DNA of 64,000 nucleotides from Glycomyces sambucus (GTDB taxonomy: Bacteria > Actinomycetota > Actinomycetes > Mycobacteriales > Micromonosporaceae): the NCBI RefSeq assembly GCF_900102815.1, contig NZ_FNGF01000006.1, forward strand, positions 372,001 through 436,000, read 5' to 3'. The position numbers were made by a program, and so were the translations under genes. The first letter of the stretch is position 1. Each line of letters opens with the position of its first letter. The notes beneath the pieces are model-generated. The model searched no databases and was not told the DNA's origin. It was given only the letters and a program-made list of their open reading frames with translations. Shown piece after piece: positions 26,166 to 33,936 of the stretch.

Positions 26166-27377
26166 TTATCTGGAGGCGAGGAGGAGGTCCTCGGCCCTGG
26201 CCCGTAGCTCTACTGCGGCTTCGACGTCGGTGCCTTGATGGGAGTCGAGTGTCGTGATCAGCGTCTTGACGACGCTTCGGGCACGGCCAGATCTGATTCC
26301 GTTCATGGCGTCCAGTGCTCGCGACCATGCATCGCAGGCTGATTCGAGTTCACCTTGCTGAGCAAAGACCTCGGCGAGATATCCGAGTGTGACGGCGTGC
26401 GTCCTGGCGAAGGTCTCGGCCCTGCGGGCTTCCACGCTTCGCTCGAACTCTCGAGCGGCGCCGTCGAGGTCGCCCATGTCGCGCAATGCGCAGGCGGTTT
26501 CGTGAGCAAGGGACGCTTCGCCGAAGAAAAAGACGCGGTCTGGTTCTTCGATTCCCGGATCGGCCGAAGCGAGATCGTCCTCAGCTTGGAGGAGCACTTG
26601 AGCAGCGGTACGGTGCTCGCCGGCCGAAACCAAGGTTCTTGCTCTCACGACTCTGAGGAGCGCTCGCTCTCGCGGTGTGGCTAGGTCAATGGATGGGCCA
26701 GTGATGGAGGCTGCGGAGAAGTTGACGGCGTTGGAGGTCTGTCCGAGGTCGTTCGCCTGGTGCGCCATCGCACGCAGGACGTGTCCACTGAGCGGTGCGT
26801 CTCCGGCTTCTGAAGCGAGTTCGACCGCCAGCGCGAAGGCTTGCTGCGCCTCGTGATGGCGACCGTCGTCGAATGCCATCCAGCCGACGAGATACGAAGC
26901 CTCGCCTGCCGCAGAGAAGAGCTCCCTACGGACGGCTTCGCTGCGGAAGCTTCCAGCGAGAGCTTCCGACACGTCGGTCTTGAGGTATTCGGCCAGTGCG
27001 TTCCGTGCGTGGCCGCCGCCTCGACGTTGATCGGCGCGGGAGAAGAGCGCGATCATGTCCTTGACTGCCGAGACATCGCCTGCGCCTATTCGCTGCGGCG
27101 CCGCGGTAGGCCCGCCGTCGACCCCGAGCAGGCCGGGAATCGAGCTGACACCGAGGGAAAGCAGTGCTCTGCGGCGAATGACATCCTCCTCTGCGAGCCG
27201 ATGCCGCTCTTGGGCGACCACTTCACGGTAGGCCGTGATCACCTCGTTCGGTACCGGGCGTTGGTCGGTCTCGTAAAAGCCTAGGGCCGCTTTGCTCCAG
27301 GGCAGGCGGCGGGCCATGTCGCCAAGGCTGAGGTCGACGGCGGTTCGTGCCGCTCTGAGTTGCTGGCCTGGGGTCAT
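26166..27377 (-). CDS. XRE-family regulator with TPR-like domain
   Basis: 403 residues from ATG 27377. The N-terminal helix-turn-helix (LRAARTAVDLSLGDMARRLP, then WSKAALGFYETDQRPVP) is followed by about 300 residues of helical TPR-like repeats (e.g. AGEASYLVGWMAFDDGRHHE, ERALLRVVRARTLVSAGEHR, AVTLGYLAEVFAQQGELESA). The layout resembles Streptomyces regulators with peptide- or partner-sensing TPR domains. The upstream region holds repeated TGTAGAC motifs, suggesting autoregulation and control of the divergent operon at 27577. Confidence 0.82.
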   Translation of the reverse strand: MTPGQQLRAARTAVDLSLGDMARRLPWSKAALGFYETDQRPVPNEVITAYREVVAQERHRLAEEDVIRRRALLSLGVSSIPGLLGVDGGPTAAPQRIGAGDVSAVKDMIALFSRADQRRGGGHARNALAEYLKTDVSEALAGSFRSEAVRRELFSAAGEASYLVGWMAFDDGRHHEAQQAFALAVELASEAGDAPLSGHVLRAMAHQANDLGQTSNAVNFSAASITGPSIDLATPRERALLRVVRARTLVSAGEHRTAAQVLLQAEDDLASADPGIEEPDRVFFFGEASLAHETACALRDMGDLDGAAREFERSVEARRAETFARTHAVTLGYLAEVFAQQGELESACDAWSRALDAMNGIRSGRARSVVKTLITTLDSHQGTDVEAAVELRARAEDLLLASR

Positions 27378-27378
27378 C

Positions 27379-27438
27379 TGTAGACACCTTGTAGACGGTT
27401 TGAGTCTTCCTGTCGGCTTCGCTGTAGACGATGCTACA
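27379..27438. promoter_or_regulatory. Repeated TGTAGAC operator-like motifs
   Basis: TGTAGAC occurs at 27379-27385, 27390-27396 and 27423-27429; the first two are spaced 11 bp, one helical turn. TGTAG (27423-27427) and CTACA (27434-27438) also form an inverted repeat with a 6-bp gap. They sit immediately upstream of the XRE/TPR start codon. Confidence 0.5.
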
Positions 27439-27576
27439 AGCATGGCTCCCGAGAGTCATCCACCGCTTACACATGGGCCCTGGCTGCTCAGGCGGTGCGC
27501 AAGCCAGTGTTGAGCGGCCCGCCTTCGGCTTCCACACTTCAGGCGGGCCGCCTCACCAGATCCACCAAAGGGAGAA

Positions 27577-28173
27577 ATGGTGACGGCTCAGAGACTACGA
27601 GTCAACGACGAGAAGGGCAACCGGTCGGCCTCCGAAATCCTCGGATCGTGGATGACCGGCCGGGGCAACAAGCTGACGGTCATGGCGCGGAGGGGTACGG
27701 GATACGCGTCCGTGTGGCTCGACTACCAGGGGACACCCGTGAAGATCGGGTACGCGGTTCACGCGGGCGGTGTCGTTCGCGAGGTGCGGTGGGAGGAGCC
27801 GTGGCGGGAGCAGACCGATGCATGGAAGTCGCAGCAGCGGAGCCAGATCGCGGCACTGGTTGCGGCCTGGCACGCCGAGCGTCCAGAACCTCGGGAGCCT
27901 GAGCCGCTTCCCGCAAGCGTGGTCGGGACGTTCGAGGTTGATGGGTTCCGGTTCGCCGTCGAGCCCGTCACGGCCGCCGAGCACGTGGTGCTCTGCCTCG
28001 TCAGCGCAATGAACGAGCTGACCCCCATCGCCGACCTCCTCCATGAGGGCGGCCGGATCTGCGGAATGGTCACCCGCCCCGGTTGGAAGGCCGCTCCTGA
28101 AGCTCGGCGGCGCCGCTGGCGGGCCGAGGTCGAATCCATCCTTCTTCGTGCCGTCGAACGCGGCGCGCTCTGA
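27577..28173 (+). CDS. Hypothetical protein of the oxygenase-Nudix operon
   Basis: 198 residues, not recognised. Ribosome site GGGAG; both ATG 27577 and the in-frame GTG 27580 are possible, the second having better spacing. The N-terminal half is beta-rich (LTVMARRGTGYASVWLDYQG), the middle has a charged helix, and the end is RRRRWRAEVESILLRAVERG. It is divergent from the XRE/TPR regulator and first in a row of four genes that includes a 2OG oxygenase and a Nudix enzyme. Confidence 0.65.
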   Translation: MVTAQRLRVNDEKGNRSASEILGSWMTGRGNKLTVMARRGTGYASVWLDYQGTPVKIGYAVHAGGVVREVRWEEPWREQTDAWKSQQRSQIAALVAAWHAERPEPREPEPLPASVVGTFEVDGFRFAVEPVTAAEHVVLCLVSAMNELTPIADLLHEGGRICGMVTRPGWKAAPEARRRRWRAEVESILLRAVERGAL

Positions 28174-28249
28174 CCTTTCTCCACCGCGGAGCCACCGGGT
28201 GGGCGGTGGCTCCGCACCCCCATTTCTCTTCGTGAACTTGGAGCCTGTT

Positions 28250-28933
28250 GTGCTGCCTGCTGCAATCGATCTCGACGAACTGCTCATGGACCTGGACGTT
28301 CGCGGGTATGGCCTCATCCGCGCCGAGCCCGACCAGGAAGCGATGACCATGGCCGCCGCTCGTTTCGGAGCGCATGTGGGCGCCGGCTGGATGGGAGTCC
28401 GGCTGTTGGAATCCTCCGGCTCGGTTGATTGGCTGCCTCGCCATACGGAGCAGTTGGACGATCCTGAGCCGCTGCGCTACTTCGCGGTCGGGTGTTTGGA
28501 GGCGGCGAACAGCGGTGGAGCAACCTGCCTCTTCGACGGTCGTATCGCTGCCCGTGCGTTGTTGGAGTCTCGGCCCGAGCTGGCGCAGGTTCACATCACC
28601 TACAGGACCGAATGGCGGCCGACGGCTGCCACGCATCCTCTGGTCGTCCACGATCCGCGACACGGGGCTGTCTTGCGATTCCGGTCTGCGCTGGAGACCA
28701 ACGCAGTTCAGGGGCCGTTGCCTCCCTCGGTCTCGGAGGCGGGCCTCTATGCCGAGGTCGAGGCGGCGCTCTCGGAAGCGGTCGCCGTGGTACATCGCTG
28801 GCGGCCTGGTGATCTGCTCATCGTCGACAACCGGGCAATGATCCACTCGCGTGAGCCGTTCACCGGCACGCGCCGGATGGCTCGCTACCGATACGACGAC
28901 CCGCATTTCAAGACCGTCATAATCGCCCGATGA
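28250..28933 (+). CDS. TauD/TfdA-like 2-oxoglutarate/Fe(II) oxygenase
   Basis: 227 residues, GTG start with GGAG 6 nt upstream; the longer open frame before it overlaps the preceding gene. The iron-binding facial triad is visible as His65-x-Glu67 (PRHTEQ) and His199 (NRAMIHSREPF); the 2OG-anchoring Arg lies in GTRRMARYRYD. Glu in place of the usual Asp is tolerated in the family. Similar to CAS/TauD-like hydroxylases of amino acids in small-molecule pathways. It overlaps the Nudix gene by 4 nt (ATGA). Confidence 0.78.
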   Translation: MLPAAIDLDELLMDLDVRGYGLIRAEPDQEAMTMAAARFGAHVGAGWMGVRLLESSGSVDWLPRHTEQLDDPEPLRYFAVGCLEAANSGGATCLFDGRIAARALLESRPELAQVHITYRTEWRPTAATHPLVVHDPRHGAVLRFRSALETNAVQGPLPPSVSEAGLYAEVEAALSEAVAVVHRWRPGDLLIVDNRAMIHSREPFTGTRRMARYRYDDPHFKTVIIAR

Positions 28934-29403
28934 GACACATCCGCCTGCCCGCGCCAGTCCTCCGAGTGATCGCGCCAGGCATGCGGCTGTGGTGGCGGGT
29001 CCGCAAACCAGAGACGTTCGGGGTGAAGGCACTGCTGTTTCATCCCGATGGATCGGGGCGGTTTCTAGTCGTCCGTCATTCCTACAGCGATCCGCGCCGC
29101 TGGGGTCTGCCCGGCGGCGGTTACAAGCCGACCACGGAGAAACCAGCGCAGGCCATCGCGCGGGAAGTTGGCGAGGAGCTTGCCTTGACAGTCTCTACCG
29201 AGGCGTTCACCGTCCTGGACACCCTCGTGACGACGTTGGAAGGAAAGCGGGACACCTTGACGATCCTGCGGGCGGTCGCGCCGAGTGCGGAAGTGTCGCT
29301 TTCCCCGGAACTGACCGAATTCCGATGGATCGGAGATGTTCGGCAACTGGAACCGGCTCCGGTTTCCCGCTGGCTCGTTGCCGCGGTCTCACACGTAGAT
29401 TGA
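28930..29403 (+). CDS. Nudix hydrolase
   Basis: 157 residues; start overlaps the oxygenase stop (ATGA), so they are translationally coupled. The Nudix box GGGYKPTTEKPAQAIAREVG then EELAL (about residues 57-81) keeps the REVGEE metal-binding core. A membrane-like or amphipathic N terminus (LRVIAPGMRLWWRVRKP) precedes the fold. The domain is similar to Nudix proteins acting on activated sugars or nucleotides; the real substrate is unknown. Confidence 0.8.
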   Translation: MRHIRLPAPVLRVIAPGMRLWWRVRKPETFGVKALLFHPDGSGRFLVVRHSYSDPRRWGLPGGGYKPTTEKPAQAIAREVGEELALTVSTEAFTVLDTLVTTLEGKRDTLTILRAVAPSAEVSLSPELTEFRWIGDVRQLEPAPVSRWLVAAVSHVD

Positions 29404-29459
29404 CGATGCCTCTAACCTGAGCGGAGGGAAGACCGCTGACAACGGGAGGATCAAGAGCG

Positions 29460-29876
29460 GTGGGCGAGGAACAAGACGACGATCTACTGACTCGACTCGT
29501 TGGAGCCGAGCTGTACTCGGTACAATTCGTTCGCGACTACGTGCAACTGCACTTTGAGAGCCTGGGAGAAGCGCCCTACCTCAGCTGCTTTGTCATGCCG
29601 GAGATCCGAAGTTTGCAGGGCGTGCATACACAGGAGATCTCGGAACATTCCCCGAGATACGCCGACGCTCTCAGGGCCTTGATCGGTGAGGAAGTGCGAG
29701 CAGTCTCGGCAGCGGCAGGCACTGGCCTGACTCTTGAGCTGCGGACCAGCGCGATTATCGTGAATCCGACTTCGACACAGCTCATCGGCCCCGAAATCGC
29801 CATGCTTTCAGGATTCAGTGACCGTGCTTGGGAGTTGTGGCAACCAGGCGAGGGCGAATTCGCCCATCTCGCATAG
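29460..29876 (+). CDS. Hypothetical protein
   Basis: 138 residues, not recognised. GTG start; GGGAGG lies 10-11 nt upstream, slightly far. Acidic, mixed alpha/beta composition with VQFVRDYVQLHFES and LELRTSAIIVNP strands; no membrane helix or signal peptide. Small proteins of this type occur singly in actinomycete genomes. It follows the Nudix gene by 56 bp and could be part of that operon. Confidence 0.6.
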   Translation: MGEEQDDDLLTRLVGAELYSVQFVRDYVQLHFESLGEAPYLSCFVMPEIRSLQGVHTQEISEHSPRYADALRALIGEEVRAVSAAAGTGLTLELRTSAIIVNPTSTQLIGPEIAMLSGFSDRAWELWQPGEGEFAHLA

Positions 29877-30248
29877 CTCAAGAGCTGTGGCAATAGCCGC
29901 CTTCGATAACGACGTCCCGCCTACTGCTTGATCCGACGGCCTGAGCGTATCTGTAGTCGCTGTCGTGTGTCTACCATGTTTTGGCTGGTAGTCCCGTATA
30001 TGGATCTAGTTCCAGGGCTTGGAGAATGGTAGAATCGATGGGTCCAGGCCGTTCGATCGCGGCGAGACATCGCCATTGGTCGTTTTCTTTGTGCGTGTAG
30101 CCAGCGCGCGTTCTTGTGGTGTTCCCGAAGGTCTTCCCGTAAACGGGGCGGTTCGGGGTGCTCCGGAGTCAGATTATTCGCGTCGCTCGACGTTGCAGCG
30201 GAGTGGGTCTACCTTGGCGTTGACCTGCTGTTTTGCTGCGGTGGGGCG
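29877..30248. other. Non-coding region before the integrase operon
   Basis: No gene is seen. Short motifs recall those near the XRE/TPR gene: CTGTAGTC at 29951-29958, GTGTCTAC (the complement of GTAGACAC) near 29967-29974, and CTGGTAGTCC at 29985-29994, which is also present at 21391-21400. These may be shared operators of the element. Confidence 0.4.
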
Positions 30249-30440
30249 GTGAGCCCCGTGGGTGGTAGAGCGGTGCGTGTGCGGGTGACCGGGGCGCTTC
30301 GGGATGACGTTGATGTGCGGTTGATCGTGGAGAGTCTGATCGATGCCGTGCTGGAGTCGGAGCGGAGCGCCGAGGGGGAGCCCGGGGGCGCGGATGCAGG
30401 TCGGACCGAGTCATCAAGTCGGAAGGCCGATCGATCATGA
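30249..30440 (+). CDS. Small protein coupled to the serine integrase
   Basis: 63 residues from GTG 30249; the stop overlaps the integrase ATG (ATGA). The centre is VRVRVTGALRDDVDVRLIVE, followed by a hydrophilic tail. Short genes overlapping the start of actinobacterial large serine integrases are frequent; some could be recombination directionality factors, but no similarity proves this. Alternative starts further upstream are possible. Confidence 0.5.
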   Translation: MSPVGGRAVRVRVTGALRDDVDVRLIVESLIDAVLESERSAEGEPGGADAGRTESSSRKADRS

Positions 30441-32326
30441 GTCAGGACGTCAGGGCGAAGCGTGCCGTGCTCTATCTGCGGGTGTCCTCGCGGGGGCAGG
30501 TGGAGACAGATTACGACCCGGAGGGGAACTCGATTCCAGCGCAGCGGAAGGCGTGCCAGCTCCGGGCCGAAGAGCTGGGGATGGGGGTCGTGAGCGAGTA
30601 CGTCGAGCCGGGGAAGTCGGGCATGACCGTGGATGGGCGGCCGAAGTTCCTGGAGATGATGGCGCGCATCCGGAACGAGAAGGATGTCGGGGCGATCATC
30701 GTGTACGCGCGGTCGCGGATGCACCGGGACTCGGCGGATGCGGCGCTCACGCGGCGGGAGTTGAAGAAGCTCGGGGTGCAGCTCATCTCGATCATGGACT
30801 ACACCGAGGACAGTTACGTCGGTGATCTGGTGGCCGCGATCCTGGACGGAGTCAACGAGTACCAGTCGCGGGCGTCGGGCGCGGACGTTGCCTACAAGAT
30901 GGGCGCGAAAGCTGCAAATGGAGGCACGCCGTTCCAAGCGCCGATTGGGTACCGGAACGCCGGAGCGACCGTCGAGGGGCGGCAGGTTCGGACCGTGGTC
31001 GTGGACGAGGAGCGGGCTCCTTTCATTCGGATGATGTTCGAGCTTTACGCGAGTGGGACTTATTCGCTCAAGGAGTTGCAGCGGACGGTGACCGATGCCG
31101 GGCTCAGGACGAGGCCGAGTAAGCGGTGCCCTGCCGGGCGGGAGATACCGATGTACACCGTCGGGACGATCCTTCAGAACCGCTACTACCTCGGGCGGGT
31201 CGCCTACAAGGGTGCGGAGCACCAGGGGCGGCATCAGCCGTTGGTGAGTCAGGAGCTGTTCGACCGCGTCCAAGAGGTGCTGCGGCACAAGAACGGCGGT
31301 ATCCGGAAGCGGGTGTACGACCACCCGTTGAAGGGGGTGCTGTGGTGCGGGCGCTGCCAGACGAGGTTCTACCTGGACATGGTCACGAATGGAAGCGGGA
31401 ACAAGTACGCCTACTTCGTTTGCAGCGGGCGGGCGAGCAAGACGTGCGGGAGCGAGCGGGTGCCCGTCGCCGTCATGGAGGCGGAGGTTCGGGAGCACTA
31501 CAGCAGGCTTCGGATTCCAGCAGGTGTTGCGAGCGAGCTTCGATCGCAACTTGAACTGGCGTTTCGGGAGCGCCAGCGCCTTGATGTGGAGGTTCGGGAG
31601 CAGCTTTCCGCTGAGCGGGTCCGCCTGGAGCGGCAGCAGGATCAGCTTCTCGACCTCGTCGGCGGAGCAGATTGGCCGCAGGCGCGGTTGAACGAGAAGG
31701 TTCGGGAGCTTCGGGACCAGGTCGCGCGAGTAGCCGAGCGCCTTGAGCGGGTCGGGCACACCGGGATGGAAGCGGCCGGACGCGCAGTCGCGATGCTGCT
31801 TGAGCTACTCGAAGATCCACGGCGTTTCTTGGAGGTGCTGCCTGAAGCCCAGCACCGGGCCGTTCATCTCGGGTTCTTCGGGCGGCTTTACGTCACCGTC
31901 GAGGACGGGGAACGCGAGCCGAAGGTGGTCGGTAACCAGGTCGCGGAGCTGCTCGAACCGCTGATATCCGCTGCGCGGGGAACGGGTGCGGGCAAAACAA
32001 AAGGCCCGCATGGCGGGCCTGGTTGTTTTGATAGTGCAAATGTGGCTGGGGTACCTGGACTCGAACCAAGAACAACTGAACCAGAATCAGCCGTGTTGCC
32101 AATTACACCATACCCCAATGGTGTCGCCGCGCCTCGAAGCTGCAGGCGCCGACGGGATGTAACTGTACCGGACGCGTTCGCGCCCCTCCAAACGGGTTCC
32201 TGTGACGGGGACGACTCGGTTGAAAGGGCGCGGGAGGCGCGGCGGGTCAGGGGGTCGTGGCGGGGGCCGGGTCGAGGCGGCCGCGGAGGACGAGGAGGGC
32301 CAGGGCGGCGAAGACCGCGAGGATGA
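30437..32326 (+). CDS. Large serine integrase with 3' end in the attachment site
   Basis: 629 residues as it stands in the window. N-terminal resolvase domain with catalytic Ser17 or Ser18 (LYLRVSSRGQ) and RSRMHRDS; recombinase domain from about 160; zinc ribbon CGRC...CSGRASKTC (about 300-345); coiled coil about 370-440; Leu-rich C terminus. Native sequence ends near residue 524 (GAGKTKGP), encoded by the right repeat. The last 105 residues are host DNA antisense to tRNA-Gln. If the left and right repeats are joined as in a circle, the frame continues R-S-G-P-V-C-S-Y-S-I and stops at 20100-20102, giving 534 residues, the normal size of the family. Confidence 0.88.
   Translation: MSQDVRAKRAVLYLRVSSRGQVETDYDPEGNSIPAQRKACQLRAEELGMGVVSEYVEPGKSGMTVDGRPKFLEMMARIRNEKDVGAIIVYARSRMHRDSADAALTRRELKKLGVQLISIMDYTEDSYVGDLVAAILDGVNEYQSRASGADVAYKMGAKAANGGTPFQAPIGYRNAGATVEGRQVRTVVVDEERAPFIRMMFELYASGTYSLKELQRTVTDAGLRTRPSKRCPAGREIPMYTVGTILQNRYYLGRVAYKGAEHQGRHQPLVSQELFDRVQEVLRHKNGGIRKRVYDHPLKGVLWCGRCQTRFYLDMVTNGSGNKYAYFVCSGRASKTCGSERVPVAVMEAEVREHYSRLRIPAGVASELRSQLELAFRERQRLDVEVREQLSAERVRLERQQDQLLDLVGGADWPQARLNEKVRELRDQVARVAERLERVGHTGMEAAGRAVAMLLELLEDPRRFLEVLPEAQHRAVHLGFFGRLYVTVEDGEREPKVVGNQVAELLEPLISAARGTGAGKTKGPHGGPGCFDSANVAGVPGLEPRTTEPESAVLPITPYPNGVAAPRSCRRRRDVTVPDAFAPLQTGSCDGDDSVERAREARRVRGSWRGPGRGGRGGRGGPGRRRPRG
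31993..32019. repeat. Putative right attachment site / tRNA-Gln terminator
   Basis: CAAAACAAAAGGCCCGC (31993-32009), loop ATG, then GCGGGCC. Read leftward it is the hairpin plus U-tract that terminates tRNA-Gln transcription, and integration at this site would keep the terminator intact. It matches 20054-20080 at 24 of 27 positions. Confidence 0.55.
32043..32117 (-). tRNA. tRNA-Gln (anticodon CUG)
   Basis: 75 nt including encoded CCA (32043-32045). Acceptor arm TGGGGTA (5' end at 32117) pairs with TACCCCA; anticodon stem GCTGA/TCAGT encloses the loop TTCTGGT, giving anticodon CUG; T-loop GTTCGAG. Followed on the minus strand by the hairpin-U-tract at 31993-32019. A possible promoter -10 TACAGT is at 32167-32162. 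The gene is intact although the integrase frame crosses it in antisense. Confidence 0.93.
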
Positions 32327-32831
32327 GCAGGTCGGCGACGTGGGCGATCCATTCGGTGCGGGTGATGCGCGAGAGCGGGAAGCACACGGCGGAGCAGAGG
32401 AGCCCGGTCCAGACCGGCCAGGGCGCGAGGCGGGACCAGGCGAGGGCGATGGCGAGGGCCGCGAGGCTGAGCGGGTAGGCCGGGCCGGGGAGCCAGAGGA
32501 CGAGGTTGGCGGCGGCGGGGTGGGCGGCCGCGGCGTCGAGGGAGGCGGTCTTGGAGACGTCGAAGAGTCCTTCGAAGACGCCCTGGAGGCTGAAGGCGAC
32601 GCCGCCGAGGAAGCCGAGGAGGGCGATGACCAGGCCGGTCGCGCCGACCCAGGGCTTCCAGGCGGTGAGGCGGTCCCAGAGATAAAGGGTGCCGTAGACG
32701 CCGGCGACGGTGGCGTAGAGGCCGATGACGCTGGCGGTGAGGCCGTGGCGGGTGTCCTCCCAGAAGAAGGTGGCGACGGCGGTGAGGAGCGGCCCGAGCA
32801 GGAGCGAGGCGGCGCGGAGGGTGTTATTCAT
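32247..32831 (-). CDS. Integral membrane protein (PadR-controlled)
   Basis: 194 residues with about six hydrophobic helices (e.g. AASLLLGPLLTAVATFF, SVIGLYATVAGVYGTLYLW, WVGATGLVIALLGFLGGVAF, HVADLLILAVFAALALLVLR). Not assigned to a characterised family. Its ATG (32831) overlaps the first of two palindromes that fit PadR operators, and it is divergent from the padR gene, so it is probably its main target. Confidence 0.7.
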   Translation of the reverse strand: MNNTLRAASLLLGPLLTAVATFFWEDTRHGLTASVIGLYATVAGVYGTLYLWDRLTAWKPWVGATGLVIALLGFLGGVAFSLQGVFEGLFDVSKTASLDAAAAHPAAANLVLWLPGPAYPLSLAALAIALAWSRLAPWPVWTGLLCSAVCFPLSRITRTEWIAHVADLLILAVFAALALLVLRGRLDPAPATTP

Positions 32832-32861
32832 GTAGAGAGACTACATGTAGTTCATCTACAT
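32830..32861. promoter_or_regulatory. Two overlapping PadR-type operators
   Basis: ATGTAG-N5-CTACAT occurs twice, at 32830-32846 and 32845-32861, the two copies sharing two bases. This fits the PadR consensus (ATGT and ACAT arms). The first copy overlaps the start codon of the membrane gene; both lie upstream of padR, so one dimer pair could shut off both directions. Confidence 0.75.
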
Positions 32862-32899
32862 ATCAAGACCGTCTACCTATGGCGGCGTACGCTGGACCC

Positions 32900-33217
32900 A
32901 TGGACGCGGACGGCATTCACGGGCAGCTCGACACGTTGATCCTCGCTACCCTCAAACGCGGTGAGGCGCATGGATACGCGATCATCACGGCCCTCAAGGA
33001 GCTCAGCGGCGACCGGCTCGACCTGCCCAGCGGCACGGTCTACCCCGCGCTGCGGCGGTTGGAGCGGGCCGGGAGCATCAGCGGGACCTGGACCGTGGGC
33101 GAAGGCCGGCGCCGCCGGGTCTACGCCCTCACCGAGGACGGCCTCAAGGCGCTGGAGAAGGGCCTCGGCGACTGGCGGTCGCTGCGCGAGGTGATGGGCG
33201 CGGTCCTGGGGACGTGA
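32900..33217 (+). CDS. PadR-family regulator
   Basis: 105 residues. Start ATG 32900 chosen because TACGCT (a TANNNT -10) ends 6 nt before it; another ATG at 32879 is in frame. The sequence has the PadR pattern GQLDTLILATLKRGEAHGYA, LPSGTVYPALRRLERAG and GRRRRVYALTEDG. It forms a GTGA overlap with the downstream HAAS gene. Members repress transport or membrane genes and respond to phenolics, drugs or unknown ligands. Confidence 0.88.
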   Translation: MDADGIHGQLDTLILATLKRGEAHGYAIITALKELSGDRLDLPSGTVYPALRRLERAGSISGTWTVGEGRRRRVYALTEDGLKALEKGLGDWRSLREVMGAVLGT

Positions 33218-33816
33218 GCGACTACCTCGACGCGGTGGCCGCCCCGCTCAAGGGCCCGCGGCGGCTCCGCGAGGACATGCTCGCCGAGATCGGCGACGGC
33301 TTCGAGGACGCCGTGGCCGAGCGGATCGGCGCGGGCCAGAGCCCCCGCGAGGCGGCCCGGGACGCCGCGGCCGAGTTCGGCGAGCCGCGCCTCGTCGCCG
33401 CCGAGGTCCAGCGCGAGCTCGTCGCGGCGCAGGCGAAGCGCACCGCGTGGACTCTCGTGACCGCACTGCCGGCCATGACGATCATGTGGGACCTCTTCAG
33501 CGGCGACGGCGAGGTGAGCCTCGCGATCACCCTGCTCGCCAGGCTCACCGACACCGCGACGGCCGCCGCCTTCGTCACCGGTGCACTGGTCCTCACCGGG
33601 CACCTGCACCGCCGCGCCGCGGGCCTGTGCGGCGTCCTCGGCATCACGCAGGTGACGGTGGCCCTCGCGTGCTCCGCGGTCATCAGCGCCATCGGCGAGG
33701 GCGGCGGCCCGGTCGCCCCCTGGGCGGCGCTGCTGGGCGCCTCGGCCGTCGGGTCGGTCGTCGTCGTGGCGTCCTCGGCGCGCGCACTCGCGGTCGCCCG
33801 CACCCGGATCGCGTAG
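33214..33816 (+). CDS. HAAS/permease-prefix domain membrane protein
   Basis: 200 residues, GTG start overlapping the padR stop. The N-terminal helical part (DYLDAVAAPLKGPRRLREDM...EIGDGFEDAVAERI...SPREAARDAAAEFGEP) is the HAAS/permease-prefix domain that accompanies PadR regulators. Four membrane helices follow (about 78-195). The HAAS domain is thought to link signal sensing to PadR; the precise role is unknown. Confidence 0.78.
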   Translation: MSDYLDAVAAPLKGPRRLREDMLAEIGDGFEDAVAERIGAGQSPREAARDAAAEFGEPRLVAAEVQRELVAAQAKRTAWTLVTALPAMTIMWDLFSGDGEVSLAITLLARLTDTATAAAFVTGALVLTGHLHRRAAGLCGVLGITQVTVALACSAVISAIGEGGGPVAPWAALLGASAVGSVVVVASSARALAVARTRIA

Positions 33817-33936
33817 AAACCCGCCTCATCGGGACAACCGCGCGGGACCCGGCCGCGTATTGAGCGTGCCGGGCCGAGCCTGCATCCACCCGTGAAGGCG
33901 AGGCCGGGCCCCTACCCGTCATCTGAAAGAGGCCCA

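Larger units (their letters stand above)
20054..32019. mobile_element. Integrated genetic element with serine integrase, next to tRNA-Gln
   Basis: About 12 kb between imperfect 27-bp direct repeats (20054-20080 and 31993-32019). It has a replication-relaxation protein at the left end and a large serine integrase at the right end, lower GC than its surroundings, decayed genes (GntR, EamA, another frameshifted gene) and defence-like cargo. No FtsK-type translocase or relaxase is present, so it looks like an integrative mobilizable or degenerate element rather than a complete conjugative one. The boundaries are inferred from the repeats; no empty site is available for comparison. Confidence 0.65.

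Noticed and set aside
32030-32326. Integrase C-terminal 105 residues as a genuine protein domain
   Set aside because: They are translated from the tRNA-Gln gene and its upstream DNA in antisense; no domain is expected, and the family ends near residue 524-534.
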